The position numbers and the translations under genes are program-made. Of a stretch of 64,000 bases of DNA, positions 24,745 through 32,809 are shown in pieces. The notes under the pieces were generated by a model. The model made no database searches. It was not told the origin of the DNA and saw nothing but the letters and a program-made list of their open reading frames with translations. This stretch comes from Planctomycetota bacterium (GTDB taxonomy: Bacteria > Planctomycetota > UBA1135 > UBA2386), in assembly GCA_020638655.1 (NCBI GenBank), contig JACKIC010000002.1, positions 248,001 through 312,000 on the forward strand, given 5' to 3'. Positions within the stretch are counted from its first letter, which is position 1. Every line of letters starts with the position of its first letter.

Positions 24745-27587
24745 GCGTCGCCGGTGGGGGGCTGCGGTTCGCTTGGCTTGCGCAGTCGCGCGTAGGCGAA
24801 CGCCGAGACCAGCAGCACGAGCCCCAGCGCGCCCGTGGCGAGCACGCGCAGCGGCGTCGACAGGTCGCGCAGGTCGAACAGCATCACCTTGACGACGACG
24901 AGGCCGAGCCCGCCCAGGCCCGGCCACCGCAGCCAGGACTGTTGTCGCACGAAGCCCGCGGCCAGCAGCGCGCCCGCGAACAGCATCGAGTAGAGGCTGA
25001 CCGTGACGGCGCTCCAGCCGTCGGGCCAGGTGCGCACCAGCGCCAGCACCTCGACGAGCCCGGCGAGGTAGACGATCGCGAACTCGATCGACGTGAAGCT
25101 GATGCGTTCGACGGCGTCGGCGTCCGCGGGCAGGCGGCGCCGGCCGAACTCCAACAGGCCGATGACCACGAGCGCCGACGCGAAGCGCAGGTTGAAGAAC
25201 GCGGCCAGCGCCTCGGTGTCGGCGGGCACGGGCTGCAGCGCGGCGACGCTCCAGGTGACGCCGAGCACCACCAGCAGCGTGATCGCGGTCATCAGCAGCG
25301 TGCGGTCGCGTCGCCAGCTGGCGCGCAGCGCGCCGAGCGCGGCCCACGCGCCGCTGGCGCCGAACGCGATCGACAGCCAGGTGCCGGCGTCGCCGTCGAA
25401 CGAGACCTCGTGGGTGCTGGCGAAGAACAGGGCGGCAGCGCCCAGCGCGAGGCTCGCGCTGCGCAGCCAGCCCGCGCGCGAAGTGAGCACGAGCGCGGCC
25501 GGGATCGTGAGCAGCACGGCCGTCTGTCCGCGCAGCTCCGCGGAGGGCATCGGCAGCGTCGTCAGCAGCAGTCCGACGAGCGCGGCGCCCAGCGCGCCGA
25601 GTTCGCCGCCGCCCAGGTGGCGGCGCAGCGTCAGCGCCAACGTGGTGACGCCGGTCAGGGACAGCAGTCGGAACCACGGATGGTCGAACGTGACCGGCAC
25701 GAGGTCATCGCGGCCGAACTGGCTCCAGACGGTCAGGGCGCCGATCGCCAGCAGCAAGACGCCGAAGTCGGCGAGCGCGGCAGCGCGATCGCGCAGCGAC
25801 GGCGCCCAGCGGACCAACGCGGCACCGCCGAGCAGGGCCATCGGGCCCGTGACGAGGCCTTCGAACGGGATCGCGGCGACGGCGGCGCGGTCGAACACCT
25901 CCCCGAGCACCGCGGCGGTGCACAGCGCCAGCAGCAGGTGCGACCCGATCAGCATCCTGCCGACGAGCTCGGCGAGCGGCCGGTCGGCGCGGCGGTCGGC
26001 GTATGCGCCGACCAGCGCCAGCCACAGCCCCGAGGCGCCGGCGGCGATCGGGAACCAGAACTGCGCGCCCGGCGCGAGGGTCTCTTGCAGGCGCACCGCG
26101 ACGAACGTCACGGCTGCGCCCAGCAGCAGACCCGCCTTGCGGCCGCTCTCGTCGGCGCCGCGCAGGACCAGGCCGATCGGCAGCAGCAACACCGCCGCGG
26201 CGAGCAGGTGGCCCTGCCCCGGCTGCGTGGGCAGGCTGATCACTGCGAGGCCGAGCGCCGTGGCCAGCCCCGCGGCGAGGTCGGCGGCGCCCGTGAAGCG
26301 ACGCAGGGCGAGCAGCAACAGGCCGGTGGCGACGATCGCGGGCACGCGCCACGCGGCGTGGTCGAAGCCGCGCGCGAAGACGTCGAGCGCGTACTGGTGG
26401 CCGAGCGCGTTCCAGACCACGAACGCGCCGAGCACCAGCACGCAGCCGCCGAGCCGCGACAGCTGCGCGGCGCGTACTTCGAGCTGCGGCCGTTGCTGCA
26501 GCAGCGCCGCTGCGAGCGCCACGAACCCGGCGCCGGCGATCGCGGCGAACCCGGGCAAGGCGTCGCGGGAGAGGGTCCACAGCAGCAGGCCGAGCTGCAC
26601 GGTCCAGCCGGAGACGACCAACAGCCGCCAGCGCCCCGCCGCGGCGGCGCCCCGCGTGAGTGCGCGCAGCAGCTCGGGGGTGGCGAGGCCGAGCCAGATG
26701 GCCTCGACGTGCAGCAGCGTCGTCAGCGGCGGCGGCGCCGCGTGGCCCGCGAACCAACCGAGAGCGAGCACGGTGGTCGCGACCACGGCGAGGCCGCGCG
26801 GCACGCGCCACTGCCAGCGTTCTTCGGTGACCGCGCTCCAGGTGTGCAGCGCGAGCAGGTAGACGAACAGGCCGGTGGGGGATGCGGAGTCGGCGCCGAT
26901 CAGCAGCGGCGCCGCGTAGGCGCCCGCGAGCGCGACCGTGGCCATCGCCTGCAGCTGCAGCTTGCGCGCGAGGAACTGCCCCAGGCCCGCGCTCGCGACG
27001 AGCAGCACGAGCGCCGGGAACGGCTCGATCAGTTCGTAGTGCAGGCGCGCGGCGACGCCGGCGAGGTACGACAAGGAGGTGGCGCCGCCCCAGAGCAGGG
27101 CGATGTAGCGCGGCGCGGTGCGCGGCCGCAGCCAGGCGCCGATGCCGACCATTGTCGCGGCGACGAGGTAGAGCACGGCGACGCGCGCGGCGGGGCCGAG
27201 GTGGCCCCAGCCGAGCTGCGCGAAGTAGCCGCCGGCGAGCATCAGCGCGGCGATGCCGATGCGGCCGAGCACGGCGAGGCCGAAGAAGCGTTCGTAGTCG
27301 AACTTGGCCTCGGGCGCGGCGGCGGGCAGGGGCGGCTCGGCGGGCACCGTGTCGGGCGCGGGTTCCGGGGCGACGTCGGTCGGGGGCGGCGTGGGGGCCG
27401 GAGTCGGGGCCGGCGGGGGCACCGCGGCTGTGGCCGGTGCCGGCGGCTCGTGCCGGACGGTGACGCCAGCCTGCGGCACCGCCAGCCCCGGCGGGACGGC
27501 GCCCGCGGCCAACTCGGCGAGCCGGTTCTCGAGCTGCTCGACGCGGCGTTCGAGCATGTAGAGCCGCATGGTTTCGTTGCCGTCCAT
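24741..27587 (-). CDS. DUF2339 polytopic membrane protein
   Basis: 948 residues. A short N-terminal coiled segment (YMLERRVEQLENRLAELAAG) is followed by an Ala/Pro-rich linker and then the DUF2339 start motif YERFFGLAVLGRIGIAALML with GWGHLGPAARV. The rest is a long series of hydrophobic spans (more than 20) separated by short Arg-rich turns. DUF2339 proteins are inner-membrane proteins of unknown role found across bacteria. The gene is divergent from a TetR regulator and the 59-base gap holds a nested palindrome, so it is very likely the regulator's target. Confidence 0.86.
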   Translation of the reverse strand: MDGNETMRLYMLERRVEQLENRLAELAAGAVPPGLAVPQAGVTVRHEPPAPATAAVPPPAPTPAPTPPPTDVAPEPAPDTVPAEPPLPAAAPEAKFDYERFFGLAVLGRIGIAALMLAGGYFAQLGWGHLGPAARVAVLYLVAATMVGIGAWLRPRTAPRYIALLWGGATSLSYLAGVAARLHYELIEPFPALVLLVASAGLGQFLARKLQLQAMATVALAGAYAAPLLIGADSASPTGLFVYLLALHTWSAVTEERWQWRVPRGLAVVATTVLALGWFAGHAAPPPLTTLLHVEAIWLGLATPELLRALTRGAAAAGRWRLLVVSGWTVQLGLLLWTLSRDALPGFAAIAGAGFVALAAALLQQRPQLEVRAAQLSRLGGCVLVLGAFVVWNALGHQYALDVFARGFDHAAWRVPAIVATGLLLLALRRFTGAADLAAGLATALGLAVISLPTQPGQGHLLAAAVLLLPIGLVLRGADESGRKAGLLLGAAVTFVAVRLQETLAPGAQFWFPIAAGASGLWLALVGAYADRRADRPLAELVGRMLIGSHLLLALCTAAVLGEVFDRAAVAAIPFEGLVTGPMALLGGAALVRWAPSLRDRAAALADFGVLLLAIGALTVWSQFGRDDLVPVTFDHPWFRLLSLTGVTTLALTLRRHLGGGELGALGAALVGLLLTTLPMPSAELRGQTAVLLTIPAALVLTSRAGWLRSASLALGAAALFFASTHEVSFDGDAGTWLSIAFGASGAWAALGALRASWRRDRTLLMTAITLLVVLGVTWSVAALQPVPADTEALAAFFNLRFASALVVIGLLEFGRRRLPADADAVERISFTSIEFAIVYLAGLVEVLALVRTWPDGWSAVTVSLYSMLFAGALLAAGFVRQQSWLRWPGLGGLGLVVVKVMLFDLRDLSTPLRVLATGALGLVLLVSAFAYARLRKPSEPQPPTGDA

Positions 27588-27601
27588 CGCTGTTCTCCGA
27601 A

Positions 27602-27642
27602 GCTAGCAGTTGCTAACTGGCGGCAAGTTAGCATAGGCTAGC
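27602..27642. promoter_or_regulatory. Nested palindromic operator between DUF2339 and TetR genes
   Basis: All arms are centred on base 27622: inner arms TGCTAACT (27611-27618) and AGTTAGCA (27626-27633) with a 7-base spacer, outer arms GCTAGC (27602-27607) and GCTAGC (27637-27642). The four half-sites share GCTA(G/A)C, the arrangement expected for two TetR-type dimers. Its position 5 bases before the TetR start and 14 bases before the DUF2339 start suggests repression of both genes. The lower GC content against its surroundings supports a binding site. Confidence 0.82.
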
Positions 27643-27646
27643 ATCG

Positions 27647-28264
27647 ATGGTCAAGCGCCAACCTGCCCGCCTCGACGCCGCCGCCCGCCGGCAGCAGATC
27701 CTCGACAGTGCCCTGCCGGTCTTCGCCAGGCTCGGCTGCGCCGGCACCGGCACCCGCCAGCTGGCCGCCGCGGCGGGCGTGACCGAGCCGGTGCTCTACC
27801 GCCACTTCCGCAGCAAGGAGGGGTTGTTCGTCGCGGTGCTCGACCAGACTGGCGAACGGCTGTGCGCGGCGGTCACGGCGGTGATGTCCGCCAGCGGCAG
27901 TGCGCGCGACCGGCTGCTGGCGTTGGCCCAGGGCCTGCCCAAGCTGCTCGAGCGGCACGCCGACGAACTGCGCGTGCTGTGCGGCGCGGCGGCCGGCCGC
28001 GGCGACGCCGCGACCGAGCGTGCAGTGCGCCGCGCCTTCGCGGCGATCGGCGCCGTGCTCGGCGAGGCCTGGTCCGGGGGCGGGCTGCGCGCCGGGGTGA
28101 CGCCGGCGACGGCGGCGTTCTTCCTGCTCGAGATCGGGTTGGGGGCGGCGCTGCTGCGCCCGTCCGGGGTGGCCGCCGTCGACCGCCCCGCGTTCGGCAA
28201 GCAGGTCGCCGACCTGATGGTGGCGGCGCTGCTCGACCCTCGGGCGCGGCGGCGACGCGCGTGA
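27647..28264 (+). CDS. TetR/AcrR-family transcriptional regulator
   Basis: 205 residues. The N-terminal helix-turn-helix is typical: ARRQQILDSALPVFARLGCA, GTRQLAAAAGVTEPVLYRHF and RSKEGLFVAVLDQ. The C-terminal domain (about 60-195) is helical and would bind a ligand or partner; it cannot be matched to a known inducer class. It is divergent from the DUF2339 membrane protein and the gap between them carries a nested GCTA(G/A)C palindrome, so autoregulation and control of the membrane protein are inferred. Confidence 0.9.
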   Translation: MVKRQPARLDAAARRQQILDSALPVFARLGCAGTGTRQLAAAAGVTEPVLYRHFRSKEGLFVAVLDQTGERLCAAVTAVMSASGSARDRLLALAQGLPKLLERHADELRVLCGAAAGRGDAATERAVRRAFAAIGAVLGEAWSGGGLRAGVTPATAAFFLLEIGLGAALLRPSGVAAVDRPAFGKQVADLMVAALLDPRARRRRA

Positions 28265-28319
28265 CATCCAGAAGGAATGTCGGGCGCCGCGGGCGGCCTG
28301 CGTCGATCATCGGCGGCCG

Positions 28320-28871
28320 ATGAGCACCCGCCGCTACGGCACGATCCTGCGCCACCTGCGCGAAGTCCCCGAGGCCGCCGCCGAGTTCGTCGCCAGGCTG
28401 TCCGACGAACTGCTGGTCGAGCTCGGCGCGACGATCGCCGACGAGGTCCAGCGCCGGGCGCGCAAGGACGGCGATCAGGACGCGGTGATCGCGGCCGCGT
28501 TCGAGGTCGGCTTCGCGCGCGACGGCCTGGGCGTGCTGCCGTGGATCGAGGCGCCGTTCGTGGTCTGTCCCGGGGGGCTGGTCGCCAAGAACCGCGCCAA
28601 CCATCGCTGCCAGTTCGTCTCGGTCGACGACACCTGGGTCTGGGAGCACGGCGACCTGATCCGCGAGGACAAGCGCTCGATGCCGGGCGCCGAGGAGGGC
28701 TTCCGCGCGATCGCGCTGCTGCCGATCACCGAGGGCATGGCACTCGACGTGGTGCGCGCGCGCATGCGCCAGGGCCAGCACAGCGTCGAACGCGTCACCA
28801 GCCTGGTGGTGCGCAAGGGGCGGCTGGTCGAGGTCGAGCGCCGCGACGTCTCGGCGCGCGGCGCCCGGTAG
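28320..28871 (+). CDS. Hypothetical protein
   Basis: 183 residues, cytoplasmic by composition, no signal or membrane span. Helical N-terminal half (TILRHLREVPEAAAEFVARL, then VELGATIADEVQRRA), central segment GLGVLPWIEAPFVVCPGGLV and SVDDTWVWEHGDLIRED, and a C-terminal strand pair TSLVVRKGRLVEVERRDV. I do not recognise the family. It follows the TetR gene by 55 bases on the same strand and could be co-transcribed with it. Its stop abuts the stop of the convergent kelch gene with no intervening base. Confidence 0.6.
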   Translation: MSTRRYGTILRHLREVPEAAAEFVARLSDELLVELGATIADEVQRRARKDGDQDAVIAAAFEVGFARDGLGVLPWIEAPFVVCPGGLVAKNRANHRCQFVSVDDTWVWEHGDLIREDKRSMPGAEEGFRAIALLPITEGMALDVVRARMRQGQHSVERVTSLVVRKGRLVEVERRDVSARGAR

Positions 28872-30227
28872 TCAGCGGACGCCGACCTCGAGCCGGCGGG
28901 CGTTGGACAGCGACACCCCGTGCGGGCTCAGCGGGTCGAGCACGAACACCTGCTGCGCGAGCTGCACGCCGCCCAGCGCCGCGGCGTTGGGGATCGCCAG
29001 GGACCACGTCGCGACGCCCGCGCCGGTGGCGATGCGCAGCTCGGCGACGGGGGCCTGCGCGTGCAGTTGGCAGCCGATCAGGCCGTACGGATCGAGCGGG
29101 ATCGGCTGTGGGCTCGGCAGCCCGGTGGCGAAGAAGGTCGCGGTGCCCGGCGGCACGGCGCTCACTCGGGCGGTGAACGTGTCGCCCGTCCACGGCCACG
29201 AGTAGCCGAGGTTGTCGAGCACCGGCTCGCCGAGGCTGCCGCCGCAGCCCTGGCCGAGCGGGGCGTAGTCGGCGGGCAGGTCGGTCGCGAAGCGCCAGGT
29301 GTCGTTGGTGGTGTTGGACCCGCCGAACAGCACCACGCCGCGCCGGAGCTCGTCGTAGGCCAGCGCGTGGCCCGCGCGCGGCGACGGCGAACTCAGCAGC
29401 TGCACGTGCCAGGTGTCGCCGTCCCACTCCCAGGCGAACGGGTCGTTGGCGCCGCCCGCCGTGTTGCCGCCGAGCACGAGCACGCGGCCGCGCCTGGTGT
29501 CGGTGACCATGCGGTGGTAGCTGCGGCCGTAGGGCAGGTTCGCCGGCTGCAGCTGCTGCCAGTCCGAACCGTCCCACCGCCAGGTGTCGTCCATCGGCGG
29601 CAGGCCCGACGCGGCCCCGCCGAACAGCAGGATGCCGCCGCGCTGCGGGTCGAAGGCGAGCGCGGTGCTCTGGCGCGGGCTGGGCGCGTGCTGGGGGCTG
29701 CGCTGCGACCACTGCGAGCCGTTCCATTCCCAGGTGTCTCCGTACACCGTGCTGCCCGAACCGATGCCGCCGAACAGCACCGTCTGCGCGCGCTGCGGGT
29801 CGTAGGCGAGCGCCACGCCGTAGCGCGGGCTCGGGCCGGTCGTCGACCGCGGCGACCAGGTCGTGCCGTTCCACTCCCAGGTGTCCTGCAGTTGGCCGTT
29901 CGGGCCGTTGCCGCCGAACAGCACGAGCACGTCGCGGCCCGCGTCGAAGCACATCGCACCGAGCGTGCGCGGCGGCGGCAGCACCACGGACGACGGCACC
30001 TGCTGCCAGGTCGTGCCGTCGAAGAGCCAGTGCTCGGACAGCAGGCCGCCGGGCAGCAGCGAGCCGCTGAACAGGCTCGTCACGCCGCGCGTCGCGTCGA
30101 AGGCCATCGCCGCCTCCAGACGCGCCGCCGGCGAGTTGCTCGGATACAGCCGCGTCCAGTGCGCCTGCGCTGCGAGCCACGGAGTGCACGAGACGGCGGC
30201 GAGGAACGTGAGGCGGCGGTGGTTCAT
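28872..30227 (-). CDS. Secreted kelch-repeat protein with planctomycete C-terminal domain
   Basis: 451 residues from ATG 30227, which begins a signal peptide (LTFLAAVSCTPWLAAQA). Residues about 30-315 contain six kelch-like blades, each with the pattern RxxxAxxFDxxRGxxxLFGG ... DTWEWNG, for example AMCFDAGRDVLVLFGGNGPN and ALAYDPQRAQTVLFGG. They should fold into a beta-propeller. The last 135 residues start with YAPLGQGCGGSLGEPVLDNL and end LSNARRLEVGVR, matching a C-terminal module seen on many exported planctomycete proteins (family knowledge, not a search). Likely extracellular binding protein; no enzymatic motif. Confidence 0.85.
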   Translation of the reverse strand: MNHRRLTFLAAVSCTPWLAAQAHWTRLYPSNSPAARLEAAMAFDATRGVTSLFSGSLLPGGLLSEHWLFDGTTWQQVPSSVVLPPPRTLGAMCFDAGRDVLVLFGGNGPNGQLQDTWEWNGTTWSPRSTTGPSPRYGVALAYDPQRAQTVLFGGIGSGSTVYGDTWEWNGSQWSQRSPQHAPSPRQSTALAFDPQRGGILLFGGAASGLPPMDDTWRWDGSDWQQLQPANLPYGRSYHRMVTDTRRGRVLVLGGNTAGGANDPFAWEWDGDTWHVQLLSSPSPRAGHALAYDELRRGVVLFGGSNTTNDTWRFATDLPADYAPLGQGCGGSLGEPVLDNLGYSWPWTGDTFTARVSAVPPGTATFFATGLPSPQPIPLDPYGLIGCQLHAQAPVAELRIATGAGVATWSLAIPNAAALGGVQLAQQVFVLDPLSPHGVSLSNARRLEVGVR

Positions 30228-30340
30228 GGCGAGGCTCGGGGATGCGCTGGACCACCCCTTGTCATGGCCTGGCACGGTGCTGTCAAGCCGGGCAGGAAGC
30301 CGCGCTTGTGGGCGACTGCGCCGCGGCGCATCATCGCGCC

Positions 30341-31585
30341 ATGAAGAAGCCGGCGCTGACGCGCGACCTGTTGTTCGAGCTGCCCAAGTCCGACCTGCAC
30401 CTGCACCTCGACGGCAGCCTGCGGCTCGACACGCTGATCGAGCTGGCCGCGAGCCGCAAGGTCAAGCTGCCGAGCGCGACCCCCGAGGGCCTGCTCGAGC
30501 TCGTGTTCAAGCGCGCCTACAAGAACCTGCCCGAGTACCTCAAGGGCTTCGAGTTCACGGTCGCGTGCCTGCAGGACGCCGAAGCGCTCGAGCGCGTCGC
30601 CTACGAGCTGGCCTGGGACTGCCGCAAGGAGAACGTCTTCTACGTCGAGGTGCGCTTCGCGCCGCAGCTGCACGTGCGCGGCGACTTCGGCGTGCGTGAG
30701 GTGCTGCGCGCCGTCTGCAAGGGCCTGCAGCGCGCCGAGAAGGAGATCAACAACGACCCGAGCGTGAAGAGCGGTCAGCTGCCGCGCTTCCGCAGCGGCG
30801 TGATCGTCTGCGCGCTGCGCTTCTTCCTGCCGGTCTTCGGCGAGCACTACCGCGCCTACTTCGAGGCGCTGCCGAGCGCCAAGCCCGAGGAGATCTACGC
30901 GCTGGCCTCGCTCGAACTGGCGCGCGCCGCGGTCGCCGCCAAGGAGGTCGACGGCCTGCCCGTCGTCGGCCTCGACCTCGCGGGTCAGGAGCACGGCTTT
31001 CCGGCCAAGGATCACCAGGCGGCCTACCAGCTCGCGCACGAGCACTTCCTCGGCAAGACCGTGCACGCCGGCGAGGACTACGGCCCCGAGTCGATCTTCC
31101 AGGCGATCACCGATTGCCACGCCGACCGCATCGGTCACGGCACCTGGCTGTTCAGCAAGCGCCACATCAAGGACAAGTCGATCGTCGACAAGCAGGCCTA
31201 CGTCGATCGCCTCGTGCAGTACGTCGCCGAGCGCCGCATCACGCTCGAGGTGTGCCTGACGAGCAACCAGCAGACGATCCCCGAGCTGCGCACCGACCTG
31301 CGCAAACACCCGTTCAAGAAGATGCGCGAGAGCCGCTGCAGCGTGACGCTGTGCACCGACAACCGGTTGGTGTCGCGCACCACGATGACCGACGAGGTCG
31401 AGAAGGCCGTGACCGCGTTCAAGCTCGAGCCGCGCGGCCTCAAGGACGTGCTGACCTACGGCTTCAAGCGCTCGTTCTTCCCGGGCAGCTACCCGGAGAA
31501 GCGCGACTGGGTGCGCTCGGTGGTCAACCGCATGGAGGACGTGTTCCTGGCGGCCGGGTTCGACCTGCGCGGTGGGCGGCGGTAG
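30341..31585 (+). CDS. add: Adenosine deaminase
   Basis: 414 residues from ATG 30341. Metal and catalytic residues of the ADA family are present: SDLHLHLDGSL (first two zinc His), KTVHAGEDYGPES (zinc His and catalytic Glu), ADRIGHGTWL (His) and SVTLCTDNRLVSRT (zinc Asp plus neighbour). It deaminates adenosine, or a related aminopurine, to inosine in purine salvage. The chain is somewhat longer than bacterial Add because of a charged insert near residues 130-150 and a C-terminal extension, so a related substrate is possible. It is followed 42 bases later by the cytochrome/YHS gene. Confidence 0.88.
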   Translation: MKKPALTRDLLFELPKSDLHLHLDGSLRLDTLIELAASRKVKLPSATPEGLLELVFKRAYKNLPEYLKGFEFTVACLQDAEALERVAYELAWDCRKENVFYVEVRFAPQLHVRGDFGVREVLRAVCKGLQRAEKEINNDPSVKSGQLPRFRSGVIVCALRFFLPVFGEHYRAYFEALPSAKPEEIYALASLELARAAVAAKEVDGLPVVGLDLAGQEHGFPAKDHQAAYQLAHEHFLGKTVHAGEDYGPESIFQAITDCHADRIGHGTWLFSKRHIKDKSIVDKQAYVDRLVQYVAERRITLEVCLTSNQQTIPELRTDLRKHPFKKMRESRCSVTLCTDNRLVSRTTMTDEVEKAVTAFKLEPRGLKDVLTYGFKRSFFPGSYPEKRDWVRSVVNRMEDVFLAAGFDLRGGRR

Positions 31586-31627
31586 TCGGTACCTGCCCGC
31601 GCCTTGCGCGATCGACGACCAGCCCCA

Positions 31628-32809
31628 ATGATCCCTGCCATGCGACTGCTCGCCCTCGTCCCGGTCCTGTTGCCGCTGGTCCCCGCGTCCGCCCAGGAGA
31701 AGATCGACTTCGACAAGCAGATCGCGCCGCTGCTGGTGTCGCGCTGCATCGAGTGCCACGGTCCCGACAAGGACAAGGGCGACCTGCGGCTCGACCAGAA
31801 GGCGTTCGCGCTGCCCGAGGAGGACAGCACGATCGTGCCGGGCAAGCCCGACGAGAGCGAGTTCGTGCACCGCATCGAGCTGCCAGCCGGCGACGACGAC
31901 ATCATGCCCGCCAAGGGCGAGCCGCTGACCGAGGCGCAGCGCAAGCTGCTGCGGCAGTGGGTGGCCGAGGGTGCCGAGTGGCCCGAGAACGGCGACAAGG
32001 CGATCGCCGCGCTGCTCGAGGCCAAGTCGATCCCGAAGATCAAGTTCGAGCTGCCCGAGCTGCAGGCGGGCGAGCAGGCCGAGATCGAGCGCACGATCGC
32101 GGCCCTGCGCGCGCGCGGCGCCGTAGTGCAGCAGGTCGCCGCCGACACCGAGGCGATCGACGTCAACTTCTCGCTGCTGCGCGACAAGGTCGGCGACGCC
32201 GAGGCGCGCCTGCTGCTGCCGCTCGCCAAGCGGCTCGTGTGGCTGGACCTGTCGCGCACGGCGCTGACCGACGAGGGCGCCGCGCACCTCGGCAAGTTGA
32301 CCGAGCTGCGACGGCTGGCCGTCGCCAAGACCAAGGTCGGCGACGCGTCGTTCCAGTCGTTCGCGAAGCTGCCGCACCTGCAGGTCGTCAACGCCTACGG
32401 CACCGGCCTCGGCGACGCCGGCTTGCTGGCGCTCGCGAAGAGCGCCTCGCTGCAGAAGGTCTACGCGTGGCAGAGCCAGGTCACCGAGGGTGGCGCCGCG
32501 GCGGCGCGCGAGGCCAACGCCAAGCTGGCGCTCGACACCGGCGACTACGCCGAGGCGCGCCTGGCCGCGGCCGAGAAGGAGATCGCCGAGCGCGAGGCGG
32601 CGAAGAAGGCGGAGGCCGAAAAGGCCGCCGCGGAGGTGCAGACCAAGGACGGTGGGCCGATCAACGAGAAGTGCCCGGTGTCCGGCAAGGCGGTGGATGC
32701 GGCGTTCTTCGTCGACTTCGACGGTAAGCGCATCGGTTTCTGCTGCGGCAAGTGCAAGGCGGCGTTCGAGAAGAACCCCAAGAAGTTCGCCGACAAGCTG
32801 CCCAAGTAG
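31628..32809 (+). CDS. Exported PSCyt1 c-type cytochrome / leucine-rich-like / YHS-tail protein
   Basis: 393 residues from ATG 31628 (ATG 31640 also possible). Signal peptide to about residue 22. Residues 25-115 are a planctomycete-type cytochrome c domain: RCIECHGPD with C40, C43 and haem ligand H44, then DDDIMPAKGEPLT with a candidate Met ligand. A middle region (about 175-285) has leucine-rich-like repeats (LVWLDLSRTALTDEGAAHLG). After a Lys/Ala/Glu helix, the C-terminal 50 residues form a YHS-like metal domain: CPVSGKAVDAAFF ... GFCCGKCKAAFEKNPKKF with four Cys. Probably a periplasmic electron-transfer or metal-sensing protein; partner unknown. Confidence 0.85.
   Translation: MIPAMRLLALVPVLLPLVPASAQEKIDFDKQIAPLLVSRCIECHGPDKDKGDLRLDQKAFALPEEDSTIVPGKPDESEFVHRIELPAGDDDIMPAKGEPLTEAQRKLLRQWVAEGAEWPENGDKAIAALLEAKSIPKIKFELPELQAGEQAEIERTIAALRARGAVVQQVAADTEAIDVNFSLLRDKVGDAEARLLLPLAKRLVWLDLSRTALTDEGAAHLGKLTELRRLAVAKTKVGDASFQSFAKLPHLQVVNAYGTGLGDAGLLALAKSASLQKVYAWQSQVTEGGAAAAREANAKLALDTGDYAEARLAAAEKEIAEREAAKKAEAEKAAAEVQTKDGGPINEKCPVSGKAVDAAFFVDFDGKRIGFCCGKCKAAFEKNPKKFADKLPK

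Noticed and set aside
24216..27641. Very long plus-strand frame opposite the DUF2339 gene
   Set aside because: Low-complexity Arg/Gln/Ala-rich sequence without motifs; the opposite strand encodes a coherent polytopic membrane protein.
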